Positions 24,136 to 32,626 of a DNA stretch of 64,000 nucleotides are shown piece after piece (the first letter of the stretch is position 1; every line of letters starts with the position of its first letter). Position numbers and translations under genes: made by a program. Origin of the DNA: Caproicibacterium amylolyticum. GTDB lineage: Bacteria > Bacillota > Clostridia > Oscillospirales > Acutalibacteraceae. The notes below the pieces were generated by a model that searched no databases, was not told where the DNA came from, and was given only the letters and a program-made list of their open reading frames with translations. The stretch covers positions 2,170,001 through 2,234,000 of the forward strand of contig NZ_CP060696.1 of assembly GCF_014467055.1 (NCBI RefSeq). The letters are read 5' to 3'.

Positions 24136-25089
24136 ATGGCTGATATTAGTAATAAAGTATCACAAATACGCAGCGCTGTATATGGAAAAGACGTGCGCGA
24201 AAGCATTGCAGGCGGCATTGAAGCAATTAACGCTGAAAGTGAGTCAGCAAAGAAAACATCCGAAGATGCTACCGCTGCGGTTACGCACGCGCCGCAAATT
24301 AACAGAAGCGGCCACTGGGAAGTATGGGACGCGGCCTCAAAAAGCTATAAAGACACTGACATTTCCGCTACAGGGCCAACTGGCCCCACAGGTCCTACCG
24401 GCGCAGTCGGACCGCAAGGACCCGCCGGCGAAAAAGGCGCTACTGGCGATATCGGTCCACAAGGCCCGACTGGCGAAAAAGGCAGCACCGGCAAACCTGG
24501 GCCGCAAGGACCTGTGGGACCCGCATTTTCGTTTGGCGACAGTTACAACACACTTGCTGATTTGCAGGCAGCACATCCCACAAATGACGGAAAAGGGCAC
24601 ATCGTGGCCGGCGTTATTTACGTTTGGCAAAATGACGGTTGGGGACCAACCGAAATTAAGCTGCCGAACTTGTCCCCTGTTGCTACCAGTGGAAAGTATG
24701 AGGATTTGACCGGCACGCCGAACCTTACAGCCATGGGTACCGCTGTGCAGTCCGCCACCATCGGCGGCACGGCGGTGCCAAAGGACGGCACGCAGCTGCA
24801 GTTGCCGGCATATCCAGCCGGCATTAAGTTGTTCACTGTAGCGCTCCCTGCGTCCGGTTGGAGCACTTCTGCACCTTACTCTCAAACGGTCAGTGTGGAG
24901 GGCTTGCCCGACAAAGATGGTGACTTCCGTCTTTCCTCCGCCGCTCCTGGGGCACCGACAGAAGCGGAAGAAACGGCGTTTGGCTGCATTACCGGCAGTA
25001 CTGGCAGTACCGGCAATGTCACATTTTTGTGCCGGGAAACAAAACCCGAAACGGATATTAATGTACGATTGGTGGTGTATGATACATGA
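24136..25089 (+). CDS. Collagen-like tail fibre protein
   Basis: 317 aa; ATG 24136 after GGAGGTGCAGTACAT. The N-terminal helix [27 protein letters not shown] attaches to the tail in related phage fibres. Residues about 79-130 are Gly-X-Y repeats ([20 protein letters not shown] and so on), predicted to form a collagen triple helix. The C-terminal 180 residues form a beta-rich head ([17 protein letters not shown]..., [18 protein letters not shown]). Expected to be a trimeric fibre. The next gene overlaps by 4 bp. Confidence 0.88.
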   Translation: MADISNKVSQIRSAVYGKDVRESIAGGIEAINAESESAKKTSEDATAAVTHAPQINRSGHWEVWDAASKSYKDTDISATGPTGPTGPTGAVGPQGPAGEKGATGDIGPQGPTGEKGSTGKPGPQGPVGPAFSFGDSYNTLADLQAAHPTNDGKGHIVAGVIYVWQNDGWGPTEIKLPNLSPVATSGKYEDLTGTPNLTAMGTAVQSATIGGTAVPKDGTQLQLPAYPAGIKLFTVALPASGWSTSAPYSQTVSVEGLPDKDGDFRLSSAAPGAPTEAEETAFGCITGSTGSTGNVTFLCRETKPETDINVRLVVYDT

Positions 25090-26129
25090 GTCAATTTTTC
25101 CCTACAAACGGACACATCGGGGCATCTTGCGGGTATAAAGTTGGTAGCATTATTTCCGATGATAATCTGTCAAAAGTAAATACTGTGGGAACTAAAATGT
25201 GGGCTTATACGGGAGCTGAAAATTTTGCGATAGATGCCTCGGGGAATGTATGTATAGCATATGGCTATGCCCCGAACGGTTTTAAATTATGTAAGTTAAA
25301 TTCTTCTGGAAAGATACTTTGGTCAAAGTCAAGCGATTTTTTGGCCAACTATTGGGCTTTTTATATCGCAATCTCAAAAGACGGCAGTATTTATATAAGA
25401 ACAGGGGATGCGATTGCTCCCTTAATGAAGTTAGATGGCTCCGGAAATGTACTTTGGTCTAAAAAAATTGATGACCAGACCTGGCAATCAAATCTTGCAA
25501 CAGACCGTCAAGGAAATATATACCTGTTTTGTAATACCCAAGTTCAAAAGATAGATTCCGAGGGCTCCATAATTTGGACTTATTCGGTTGTTGCAAAGGA
25601 GATCCCCCAAAGACTATCATTTGACACATTTGGCAACGTATATGTGTCAGAACGTTCAGGAAGCGTTGTAAAGCTGGGTCCAGACGGAGGCAAACTTTGG
25701 ACACTTGAAAGCAGTGCTTACCACAACGATTCAAGAGGCGTTTCAGTAGACGCAGAAGGTAATATTTACATAGTTTATTGTTCGTCACCAGGTTCATCTA
25801 CACCCGAATATATATCTGTGGAAAAACTTGACTCTGACAGAAACACCGTTTGGAAAAAAGTCGATAATAAGGCGGCAAGCGGTATTACTATAGACGCCAC
25901 AGGCAATATCTATGTAACGTATTATCAGAATACTTACGGCCGAGATAATAAGTACATCATAAAGTTTGATTCAAGTGGAAATGAACTTTGGTCCCTTTCA
26001 GATGATAGTGGAGATGCCGTAACACCCGTGTATGACCCGCAAGGATACCTACTCTTTTGTTACAGAAAATCCGGAAATTACAGCATACAAAAATTAGCTG
26101 CATCAACAACTTATAATATTATTTCATGA
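25086..26129 (+). CDS. Beta-propeller protein, probable receptor-binding tail-tip protein
   Basis: 347 aa made of about seven repeats of 40-50 residues, each with a D-x-x-GN-x-Y core and a GxxLW turn: [69 protein letters not shown], and SGKILWSK / SGNVLWSK / SGNELWSL. This is an NHL/SBBP-like propeller. It occupies the slot between fibre and endolysin where receptor-binding proteins lie, so surface recognition is inferred. It is more AT-rich than its neighbours, suggesting a swapped module. No signal peptide. Confidence 0.82.
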   Translation: MSQFFPTNGHIGASCGYKVGSIISDDNLSKVNTVGTKMWAYTGAENFAIDASGNVCIAYGYAPNGFKLCKLNSSGKILWSKSSDFLANYWAFYIAISKDGSIYIRTGDAIAPLMKLDGSGNVLWSKKIDDQTWQSNLATDRQGNIYLFCNTQVQKIDSEGSIIWTYSVVAKEIPQRLSFDTFGNVYVSERSGSVVKLGPDGGKLWTLESSAYHNDSRGVSVDAEGNIYIVYCSSPGSSTPEYISVEKLDSDRNTVWKKVDNKAASGITIDATGNIYVTYYQNTYGRDNKYIIKFDSSGNELWSLSDDSGDAVTPVYDPQGYLLFCYRKSGNYSIQKLAASTTYNIIS

Positions 26130-26146
26130 AACGAAGGTATTACAAA

Positions 26147-26977
26147 ATGAACATCACACAAAAAAGTAGCCCGAACCACTACAACGGTCGCAATGGCTGG
26201 AAACCGGACATGATTGTCTGTCACATTACAGACGGCAATTATGATGGTGCTGTTAGTTGGCTATGCAACCCGCGGGCAGAAGCTTCTGCACATTACGTTG
26301 TAAGCCGCGCCGGACAGGTTGCACAGCTTGTTAGTCTGACCGACGCGGCATGGTGCAATGGGACAAGCGCTACCGCTGGACATGCTTACCACTACAGCAC
26401 GTCTACCCTGCCGTTGGTGCGGCAGCGGGCAACCAACGCAAACTATTACACCATAAGCATTGAGCATGAGGGCATGTACAATCAGACGCACGGAACGCTA
26501 ACCGCCGCGCAGCAGGCCGCAACAGTGGAGCTGATTAAGCATATCCGTGCCGAGGTACAGCGGCTGTACGGCATCATCATCCCGGTTGACCGGCAGCACA
26601 TTGTTGGACACTGCGAAATTAGTCCTCGCGAGAAACCGACCTGCCCCGGTGAAAAGTTCCCTTGGACAGACATTTTGCGGCAGGTACAGGGTGCGTCGCA
26701 GGCCAAACCTGCCGCAATCCGCTATGCACTCAAGACGGCGACGGTACGTTCTGATACCACTATGGACATCACATTGCCACTGGTACACAGTTACATCTAT
26801 AAGCTAACCTGCGCTGCCGGTCGACCGCTTACCAACAGCTGCAACAGCAACATTATTGACATATCATTTGACCACCAGAGCGGCAATGACTATTTCTTCC
26901 GCTGCACGGCAAAGCGACGCGGCTGCGCGGGTGTGGCAGTTAATGGACACAAAATTTTCGCGGTTAAGGTGGTGTAA
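26147..26977 (+). CDS. N-acetylmuramoyl-L-alanine amidase (endolysin)
   Basis: 276 aa from ATG 26147 (GAAGGT upstream); an ATG at 26126 overlapping the previous stop is possible. The amidase_2 domain covers residues 10-185: zinc ligands in IVCHITDG and IVGHCEISPREKPTCPG, and the general TISIEHEGM segment. It cleaves the sugar-peptide bond of peptidoglycan at lysis. The C-terminal 80 residues (TVRSDTTMDITLPLVHSYIYKLTCAAGRPL... CAGVAVNGHKIFAVKVV) match no wall-binding domain I recognise. No signal peptide, so release depends on the holin. Confidence 0.9.
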   Translation: MNITQKSSPNHYNGRNGWKPDMIVCHITDGNYDGAVSWLCNPRAEASAHYVVSRAGQVAQLVSLTDAAWCNGTSATAGHAYHYSTSTLPLVRQRATNANYYTISIEHEGMYNQTHGTLTAAQQAATVELIKHIRAEVQRLYGIIIPVDRQHIVGHCEISPREKPTCPGEKFPWTDILRQVQGASQAKPAAIRYALKTATVRSDTTMDITLPLVHSYIYKLTCAAGRPLTNSCNSNIIDISFDHQSGNDYFFRCTAKRRGCAGVAVNGHKIFAVKVV

Positions 26978-26981
26978 AAGT

Positions 26982-27275
26982 ATGGGGGCAGTAGACATTG
27001 GGCTGCTGATTGCAGTGGTGGGATGCTTTGTCGGGCTTGCCGGATGGTTGTCTGGCCGTGATAAAAAGCTAACCAACGACGGCGAGTGGAAAGGCACCGT
27101 AAACACAAAGCTGGACGATATCAAATCATCCGTGACCGGCACAAATGCACAGTTAGACAAAATGGACGGTGCCATATCGACGCATGAGCAGCGATTGACC
27201 GCAGTAGAGTCCAGTGCAGCACAAGCTCACCACCGCATTGACCGGCTAGACAAAATTGTGGACGATAAAAATTAA
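26982..27275 (+). CDS. Membrane-anchored coiled-coil protein of the lysis cassette (XhlA-like)
   Basis: 97 aa; ATG 26982 with GGTGGTG upstream. One N-terminal membrane helix (DIGLLIAVVGCFVGLAGWLSG) is followed by a heptad-rich helix (TKLDDIKSSVTGTNAQLDKMDGAISTHEQRLTAVESSAAQ). XhlA-type proteins of PBSX have the same size and make-up and help the holin. It lies between amidase and holin, 4 bases after the amidase stop. Confidence 0.7.
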   Translation: MGAVDIGLLIAVVGCFVGLAGWLSGRDKKLTNDGEWKGTVNTKLDDIKSSVTGTNAQLDKMDGAISTHEQRLTAVESSAAQAHHRIDRLDKIVDDKN

Positions 27276-27290
27276 TTGGAGGTACATATC

Positions 27291-27734
27291 ATGAATGAAA
27301 TTATCAATGCAGTACAGCCCGCAGTAGCAAGTGCAGCAACCCTAATCCTGACCGCAGTTATTTCGGCCGTCGGTGCAAAGCTGGTTGCACTAATCAACCG
27401 GCGTAAGGAAAAAGTTGTCGCTGAAATCGGCGCAGCGGAGTACAACCGCAAGCTCGGCATTGCAAAGCAGGTGTGGGGAGCAGTGGACGAATATTTCCGC
27501 ATCACGCCGAATGTGCAGAAAACCGTGGACACTGCCAGTGGCAAATTTGCAGAAATGATGTGCAAAGCACTGCCAGGCATCACTACAGACGAAATCAAGC
27601 AGATGCAGGCGGTGGTTGCGGGTGAGGTTAATGCTGGCCGTGCTGCGCTGACCGCAACAGTGCCGGAGCAGGATGTGGTTGCAACTGCCGAAGCTGTTAC
27701 ATTGCCGGCGGACACGGTTACCACAACTGCTTAA
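27291..27734 (+). CDS. Phage holin, LLH family
   Basis: 147 aa; ATG 27291 with GGAGGTACATATC upstream. An N-terminal membrane helix (AATLILTAVISAVGAKLVALI) is followed by a basic NRRKEK boundary, a conserved EYNRKLGIAKQVWGAVDEYFRITP segment and an Ala/Val/Thr-rich tail. This matches the LLH holin group of Firmicutes phages. It controls the timing of lysis by opening the membrane for the amidase. A terminator follows. Confidence 0.85.
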   Translation: MNEIINAVQPAVASAATLILTAVISAVGAKLVALINRRKEKVVAEIGAAEYNRKLGIAKQVWGAVDEYFRITPNVQKTVDTASGKFAEMMCKALPGITTDEIKQMQAVVAGEVNAGRAALTATVPEQDVVATAEAVTLPADTVTTTA

Positions 27735-27751
27735 TTTAATACACATAAAGC

Positions 27752-27792
27752 AACGCTCCGGCTTACCTTTTATGGTAGGTCGGAGCGTTTTT
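27752..27792 (+). terminator. Terminator of the late (structural-lysis) transcript
   Basis: Long stem: AACGCTCCG (27752-27760) with CGGAGCGTT (27781-27789), extended inside by CTTACC/GGTAGG, then five T. Confidence 0.85.
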
Positions 27793-27826
27793 GCGTTATG
27801 AGGTAAATTGTGGTAATATACTATCA

Positions 27827-27838
27827 GCAAGCGCTTGC
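27827..27838. promoter_or_regulatory. Perfect 12-bp palindrome, operator candidate
   Basis: GCAAGCGCTTGC lies between the late terminator and the last small ORF, just after AT-rich TAATATACT. The CG-centred symmetry recalls LacI-family operators. It may repress the 42-aa gene in the lysogen; no regulator is visible. Confidence 0.4.
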
Positions 27839-27863
27839 AACTAAACTTTATGGGGGCTCAAAT

Positions 27864-27992
27864 ATGAGCGAAGTAGAAAAATTGCAAGAGACATTAGACT
27901 GTATCAATCAAAATCTGGTCGTTTTAGTGCGCGACCAGCAGCTACTTTATATGCTAGTGGAGCAGATATACAAAGAAATTAGCGGCGAATAA
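27864..27992 (+). CDS. 42-residue protein at the phage end, unknown function
   Basis: ATG 27864 with GGGGG upstream. The sequence is one predicted helix: SEVEKLQETLDCINQNLVVL then RDQQLLYMLVEQIYKEISGE. It has its own candidate operator upstream and its own terminator downstream, so it is a separate unit beyond the lysis operon, the place where lysogenic-conversion genes often lie. No known family. Confidence 0.55.
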   Translation: MSEVEKLQETLDCINQNLVVLVRDQQLLYMLVEQIYKEISGE

Positions 27993-27995
27993 AGT

Positions 27996-28044
27996 ATACC
28001 CTCAGTTGACGGCCAATGCGGCTGCCTGCTGAGGGTATTTTTTT
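27996..28044 (+). terminator. Last phage terminator
   Basis: Perfect 10-bp arms ATACCCTCAG (27996-28005) and CTGAGGGTAT (28029-28038) followed by seven T. Confidence 0.85.
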
Positions 28045-28078
28045 ATTCCTCCCGGCCAAGGGTGGCGCACTTGTTACC

Positions 28079-28106
28079 AGTTGCATTTAAGTTGCATGAG
28101 TTGTAT
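28079..28106. repeat. Three short direct repeats near the phage/host junction
   Basis: AGTTGCAT at 28079-28086 and 28090-28097, AGTTGTAT at 28099-28106. They lie between the last phage terminator and the host tRNA terminator. Arm-type integrase binding sites are a possible meaning; the att core itself cannot be identified without the other phage end. Confidence 0.35.
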
Positions 28107-28170
28107 TTTTGACAATTTCAAAGCATTATTCAAAAGTTTTCAGCACTGTTTCTAATTCATTAAAAGTATA

Positions 28171-28213
28171 GAAAAACCGCATAGCATCGGTGGTTTCCCG
28201 GTGCTATGCGGTT
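28171..28213 (-). terminator. Terminator of the tRNA operon
   Basis: Arms CCGCATAGCA and TGCTATGCGG pair across a 15-nt loop; on the minus strand five T follow. It lies about 19 bases past the CCA end of tRNA-Gln. Confidence 0.85.
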
Positions 28214-28231
28214 ATTTCAAAACTTGCGTTT

Positions 28232-28306
28232 TGGCTGGGCTGGCGGGATTCGGACCCACGCATGACGGAGTCAAAGTCCGTTGCCTTACCGCTTGGCTAC
28301 AGCCCA
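28232..28306 (-). tRNA. tRNA-Gln (TTG anticodon)
   Basis: On minus it begins TGGGCTGTAGCCAAGCGG. The acceptor stem TGGGCTG/CAGCCCA is intact, anticodon stem ACGGA/TCCGT holds loop CTTTGAC, and CCA is encoded. It is last of four tRNAs and nearest the prophage. Confidence 0.95.
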
Positions 28307-28358
28307 ATAGAAAAATACGGAGCATGGATTAAAAATTCCAGGCCCCGTACTATTTGTG

Positions 28359-28436
28359 TGGGGTGGAAGAAGGGATTCGAACCCTCGGTCTCCAGAGCCA
28401 CAATCTGGCGCTTTAACCAGCTAAGCTACATCCACC
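28359..28436 (-). tRNA. tRNA-His (GTG anticodon)
   Basis: The anticodon stem CCAGA/TCTGG holds loop TTGTGGC. The 5' end has the extra G(-1) typical of tRNA-His, and CCA is encoded (28359-28361). The acceptor stem has one T-T mismatch at the sixth pair. Confidence 0.93.
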
Positions 28437-28439
28437 ATT

Positions 28440-28516
<77 letters not shown>

Positions 28517-28528
28517 GTATCCCTTTTA

Positions 28529-28602
28529 TGGAGCGAGTGATGGGAATCGAACCCACACGACCAGCTTGGAAGGCTGGAGTTCTACCATTGAACTACACTC
28601 GC
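28529..28602 (-). tRNA. tRNA-Gly (TCC anticodon)
   Basis: Acceptor GCGAGTG/CACTCGC, anticodon stem CCAGC/GCTGG with loop CTTCCAA, encoded CCA (28529-28531). First gene of the four-tRNA operon. Confidence 0.95.
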
Positions 28603-28619
28603 AATTAGCAACGGATATT

Positions 28620-28649
28620 AATATACCACATATCCCTTCGTTTTGTCAA
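28620..28649 (-). promoter_or_regulatory. Promoter of the tRNA operon
   Basis: On minus, a perfect TTGACA (28644-28649), 18 bases, then TATATT (28620-28625), about 20 bases before tRNA-Gly. Confidence 0.75.
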
Positions 28650-28726
28650 GCAATTCGCCCGCAAAAGGAGAAATTTTTTGTGCTTTCGCTGGCTTTTCCA
28701 TAAAAGTAGAAAGAATTTCGCAGAAT

Positions 28727-30055
28727 TCAGTTCTGCACCTGTTTAAGTACGTGAAAGTATGCAGGCACCAGGAAACAGTCTGCCAGCACCCAAGCAATAG
28801 GACTTGCAAAGCAGGCCGCTGTAAAACCCAACGCCGGGACCAAAAACAAACCGGTCAGACCGCGCGCCGTCATTTCGCACACACCGGCAAAAACCGCAAC
28901 CCTGCTGTATCCCATTCCCTGTATCAGCAGGCGGAACACATTCACACCCGTCAGCGGAATATAAAACGCCGCATTGATAACCAGACATTCATAAGCGTTT
29001 GCAATAATCTGTGTCTCTGTACTGCTTACAAAAAGAGTTGTCATAGGCTTGCCAAGGAAAATTAAAACCAGCAATGCAAGAATCGAATAGCCACAGCCAA
29101 TTAACATACCGGCACGCAAACCCGGCGTAAGCCGGTCTTTGCGGCGTGCACCGACATTCTGTCCGCCGTAAGTGGACATTGCAATGCCAAGCGCATCATA
29201 TGCACAGGTAAAGAAGCAGGAGATTTTATTTGCAGCAGTCATAGAAGCAACGGCAAGCGAACCCAATGTGTTCACGGAAACCTGCAGGATGACACTGCCG
29301 ATTGCAGTGATGGAAATCTGCAGACCCATTGGCAGTCCCATGGAAAGCAGATACTTAATGTACTCCCCCCGCGGTTTCAAATCATCCTTGCTGATACGCA
29401 GAATGTCAAACCGCTTGCGGATGAACAGCAGGCAGGCAATGCCGGCAACCACCTGGGATGTAACCGTTGCAATGCCTGCGCCCGCAACGCCCATTGGAAT
29501 GACCAACACCAACAGCAAATCCAGCACGATATTAAGTGCAGAAGAAATCACTAAAAAAACTACCGGCGTTTTGCTGTCTCCCAAGGCGCGCAGAATACTG
29601 GCAAGAATATTATAGAAAAAGGTCGCTGGAATACCCGCGAAAATAATTACGATGAAAATATAAGCATTGTCAAGAATGTCTGCTGGGGTATTCATAGCAA
29701 TCAGCATTGGGCGACAGAAAATCACCGTTACAGCTGTCAACACAGCTGCCGAAATAATAGTCAGCCAAACGATATTGCCAACGTAGCGCTTCAGGTCATC
29801 AATTTGTTTGGAGCCGAAGCACTGCGCTATCGGAATGGCAAAGCCGCTGCAAATGCCCATACAAAAACCGATAATCATGAAATTCAATGAACCGGTGGAA
29901 CCAACCGCAGCCAACGCTTCTTTGCCAAGGAAGCGTCCTACAACAACCGCATCCACCATGGAGTAAAATTGTTGAAATAGGTTTCCGAAAATCAATGGAA
30001 GCGTAAAATTAAAAATCAATTTCAATGGCGAGTCTGCTGTCATATCCTTTGTCAT
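28727..30055 (-). CDS. MATE family multidrug/metabolite exporter
   Basis: 442 aa with about 12 membrane helices in two similar halves, as usual for MATE proteins. The opening SPLKLIFNFTLPLIFGNLFQQFYSMVDAVVVGRFLG is the conserved first-helix region; the second half restarts at ...YIKYLLSMGLPMGLQISITAIGSVILQ. It exports cationic compounds with Na+ or H+ influx; the substrate is not predictable. Start 30055 is chosen for AAGGAAGGCGG upstream. The gene is monocistronic with its own promoter. Confidence 0.92.
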   Translation of the reverse strand: MTKDMTADSPLKLIFNFTLPLIFGNLFQQFYSMVDAVVVGRFLGKEALAAVGSTGSLNFMIIGFCMGICSGFAIPIAQCFGSKQIDDLKRYVGNIVWLTIISAAVLTAVTVIFCRPMLIAMNTPADILDNAYIFIVIIFAGIPATFFYNILASILRALGDSKTPVVFLVISSALNIVLDLLLVLVIPMGVAGAGIATVTSQVVAGIACLLFIRKRFDILRISKDDLKPRGEYIKYLLSMGLPMGLQISITAIGSVILQVSVNTLGSLAVASMTAANKISCFFTCAYDALGIAMSTYGGQNVGARRKDRLTPGLRAGMLIGCGYSILALLVLIFLGKPMTTLFVSSTETQIIANAYECLVINAAFYIPLTGVNVFRLLIQGMGYSRVAVFAGVCEMTARGLTGLFLVPALGFTAACFASPIAWVLADCFLVPAYFHVLKQVQN

Positions 30056-30089
30056 GGTGTTCCGCCTTCCTTTCCTTTGAACAGATACT

Positions 30090-30117
30090 ATCATACACAA
30101 TATGTAGAAAAGTGCAA
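30090..30117 (-). promoter_or_regulatory. Promoter of the MATE gene
   Basis: On minus, TTGCAC (30112-30117), 16 bases, TATGAT (30090-30095), 35 bases before the start codon. Confidence 0.6.
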
Positions 30118-30199
30118 GGGCTTTTCAGAAAATAATTTTGACTTTTTCTATAAGAAACCGATTTCATAAATAGGGAAAACATTTCTAAGGGTAACGCAC

Positions 30200-30238
30200 A
30201 AAAAATCCGGCAGCAAAGCGTCGGCTTTGCTGCCGGAT
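30200..30238 (-). terminator. Terminator of the 346-aa gene
   Basis: 15-bp perfect arms (ATCCGGCAGCAAAGC and its complement, 30205-30238) with a 4-nt loop and six T on the minus strand. Confidence 0.9.
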
Positions 30239-30250
30239 CAGTATTTTTCA

Positions 30251-31291
30251 TTACACAGACTGTGCTGCTGGCGGATGCGGCAGAATCTTCTGCAGCAGAA
30301 TCTGCAGCGTATTACTTCCAAGTGCGAGGGACTGCAGCAGCGCAGCACCCGGCGCCGGAATCGCCATACCATTTTTATCAAAGGACAACACATAAGCATC
30401 TGACGAAATCACGTGATCAATAAACGCAATATCGGTGTAAAAGTCAATGCAGAAAACCGGGTCGCGCTGTGCCTGACGCGTATGAATTGTATATTCCCGC
30501 ACCTTGCTCTGACTGTCTGCAGAACAGTTTTCTGATGCGACAAAGAAAAAAAACGGTGCTTTCGCCTGCAGCACCTGCGGCAGAATCTGCTTTCTGTAGA
30601 TTTGCCCGCTGCTGCCGTCACTATATGGATACCACGCGGCAAAAAAACAGCTCCTGCTATGCAGCAGCGCTGCTTTTTCCAAAAAGCGGTTGTTGTCACA
30701 GCGAATACAGGCCAGCGTATTCTTTACTTCCAGCATCGTTTCCGCCAGCGGTTCATCCACCTGATTTTCCTGAAGAAAAGCCATAAAAGCACAGTCCCTG
30801 TATCGCCGAAACAGAGGTGCAAGCTGCAGCGGTGAATAAGATTCACTGCAAAAGAAAACATAACAGTAAATCCCCATGCTCCTGCCCTGCCGAATTACAT
30901 CGTCCAACATTTCAACGGAGAGCGTTCCTCCTTTATCCATGCGAAAAACGATGGTCCAAGGGACGTTGTGTCCCTCAGTTTGCTCCAGCGCGCGCACTGT
31001 TTTTGCACCCACCGTCCAGCTGTTGTAAGCCAAATTCATGCCAAAGGTTTTCAGTTGTTTCTGGTCAGCGTCCACCACGAGGTCATGTATCCATTTATAA
31101 TAGGAGCTGTGCTCATTACGCAGCATTTCACCAAATATATCAAAAAAATAGCGCTGAAATCTGCCTTTGGCAAAAAAAGTACCTAAATCCACCAGCTGAC
31201 GGACACTTCGTTTTGGATCCCGCTCAATATCCTTAAAGCCTTTGTCCACTGCCGCACTGATGAATGTACGTGTCATTGCATCTGATTTCAT
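30251..31291 (-). CDS. Uncharacterised protein, possibly a degenerate radical-SAM-like TIM barrel
   Basis: 346 aa, soluble, no signal peptide. The segments NVPWTIVFRMDKGGTLSVEMLDDVIRQG, MGIYCYVFFCSESY, YRDCAFMAFLQEN and TLACIRCDNN resemble strands and helices of radical-SAM proteins found singly in clostridia. The CxxxCxxC cluster motif is not present, so catalysis of that type is not supported. The N-terminal 90 residues (RDPKRSVRQLVDLGTFFAKGRFQRYFFDIFGEML) are helical. The gene stands alone between two terminators and is divergent from degV. Function unknown. Confidence 0.7.
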   Translation of the reverse strand: MKSDAMTRTFISAAVDKGFKDIERDPKRSVRQLVDLGTFFAKGRFQRYFFDIFGEMLRNEHSSYYKWIHDLVVDADQKQLKTFGMNLAYNSWTVGAKTVRALEQTEGHNVPWTIVFRMDKGGTLSVEMLDDVIRQGRSMGIYCYVFFCSESYSPLQLAPLFRRYRDCAFMAFLQENQVDEPLAETMLEVKNTLACIRCDNNRFLEKAALLHSRSCFFAAWYPYSDGSSGQIYRKQILPQVLQAKAPFFFFVASENCSADSQSKVREYTIHTRQAQRDPVFCIDFYTDIAFIDHVISSDAYVLSFDKNGMAIPAPGAALLQSLALGSNTLQILLQKILPHPPAAQSV

Positions 31292-31403
31292 ACTGTCACC
31301 CGCTTTCTGCGTCAGTTATTTTACCCAAAATCATTCCTAATCCCAACTTGCAAACCGAATAGGCAAAAAAATTTGTTTCCTGCTTTTACTTTGCCTGTGG
31401 CTC

Positions 31404-31432
31404 TTTACATCATTCGAACTGTCTATTATAAT
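31404..31432 (+). promoter_or_regulatory. Upstream promoter in the degV leader region
   Basis: TTTACA (31404-31409), 17 bases, perfect TATAAT (31427-31432). A weak 5-bp hairpin followed by seven T near 31480-31506 could end a short transcript from it. Confidence 0.6.
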
Positions 31433-31534
31433 TAACTATAAACGCTTTGCGGTCAATGCTGAATAGACAAACAACTCTATCTGTCATAAAAACAGACGCT
31501 TTTTTTCAGTTGTCATATTCCTTTGCGCATTGAT

Positions 31535-31563
31535 TTGTCAAAATGAGTTTTTTCTGATATTCT
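31535..31563 (+). promoter_or_regulatory. Proximal promoter of degV
   Basis: TTGTCA (31535-31540), 17 bases, TATTCT (31558-31563), about 86 bases before the degV ATG. Confidence 0.6.
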
Positions 31564-31648
31564 ATTATATATGACTTCTACAGAAAAATCCAGATAAATT
31601 ATTACCGGCCGGGCTTCTGTCTCTGCCGGAAAAGGAGATTTCAATCTT

Positions 31649-32536
31649 ATGGAAAACTATTGTCTGCTGACGGATGCCCCTGCAGACCTCAGCCTGCCGC
31701 TGGCACAGGAACTTGGCATTGAAATTATTCCGATGCCTTTGGATATTGACGGCAAACCCTATCTTTTTACCTGCTTTGATGAAACCCTGCGTGTTTCTGA
31801 TTTTTACAATCAGCTGCGCGACGGAAAATTTGCACATACATCTCAAATCAACGAAACCATCTACATGGACCGCTTTAAAAAGCATTTGGAGCAGGGTGAA
31901 GACATTCTGTACCTATGCTTTTCCTCTGGTCTGAGCAGTACCTACAGTGCCGCCTGCCTCTGCGTAGAACGTCTGAGCGCAGAATATCCCCAGCGCCGTA
32001 TTGTATGCATAGACACGCTCTGTGCTTCTTCCGGTGAGGGGCTGCTTGCATATACTGCCGCCAAGAAAAAGCAAGCGGGCGCTTCCCTGGACGATATAAA
32101 GGATTGGGTGCTCAGCATGCGCGACCACGTGTGCCACTGCTTTAAGGTGGAAGACCTCGATCACCTGCGCCGCGGCGGACGGATTTCCGCCACAACAGCG
32201 GTTGTTGGCTCTGCACTGCAGATTAAGCCGATTTTGGTGGTTGACCATGAGGGCAAGCTGCAAAACATTGCCAAAATGCGCGGCCGCAAACGCGCTATGG
32301 AATTTCAGCTTTCCGCACTGGAGCGCAATTTGCTGCCGGGCAGCGAAAACGACACCCTGACAATCGGTCACGGCGACTGTGAGGAAGACGCAAAGGTACT
32401 TGCTGAAGTCATTAAGCAACGCTGCCCGCAGATTAAAAATGTTATCATTCTGCCGGTTGGTGCAATTATCGGCGCACACGTTGGCCCCGGCATGATAACT
32501 GTGAATTTTTACGGCAAAGATAAAATGTGTAATTAA
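31649..32536 (+). CDS. DegV family fatty-acid-binding protein
   Basis: 295 aa; ATG 31649 with AAAGGAG upstream. Family marks: YCLLTDAPADLSLPLAQELGIEIIPMPL, TSQIN (lipid headgroup loop), CFSSGLSSTYSAA, and DHLRRGGRISATTAVVGSALQIKPIL. DegV (FakB-like) proteins bind one acyl chain and present it to a fatty-acid kinase. No fakA is nearby. It is one of the few + genes in the host part and originally ended at the terminator now split by an IS. Confidence 0.92.
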   Translation: MENYCLLTDAPADLSLPLAQELGIEIIPMPLDIDGKPYLFTCFDETLRVSDFYNQLRDGKFAHTSQINETIYMDRFKKHLEQGEDILYLCFSSGLSSTYSAACLCVERLSAEYPQRRIVCIDTLCASSGEGLLAYTAAKKKQAGASLDDIKDWVLSMRDHVCHCFKVEDLDHLRRGGRISATTAVVGSALQIKPILVVDHEGKLQNIAKMRGRKRAMEFQLSALERNLLPGSENDTLTIGHGDCEEDAKVLAEVIKQRCPQIKNVIILPVGAIIGAHVGPGMITVNFYGKDKMCN

Positions 32537-32626
32537 AACAAAACGAAAAAGCTCCGTCATGCCTTTGAACTGAACCCCATTTGTTAGACAAGTGATATAC
32601 TTGTTTAAGGAATGGGGTGTTTTTAT

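Larger units (their letters stand above)
1..28170 (+). mobile_element. Right-hand part of an integrated siphophage (prophage)
   Basis: Continuous run of phage genes on + in the standard order replication, late regulator, packaging, head, tail, lysis. Portal, minor head protein, GP20 scaffold and P22-like coat point to an SPP1-like Gram-positive siphophage. The left end, with integrase and repressor, is outside the window. The right end is bracketed by the last phage terminator (to 28044) and the terminator of the host tRNA operon (from 28171), so the boundary is inferred to lie between them. Start-stop overlaps (ATGA, GTGA, TAATG) are frequent throughout. No inactivating lesion was seen in a structural gene, so the element may be intact. 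Confidence 0.93.

Noticed and set aside
1..28170. Integrase, repressor or excisionase of the prophage
   Set aside because: No such gene is present in the visible part; they are expected left of base 1.
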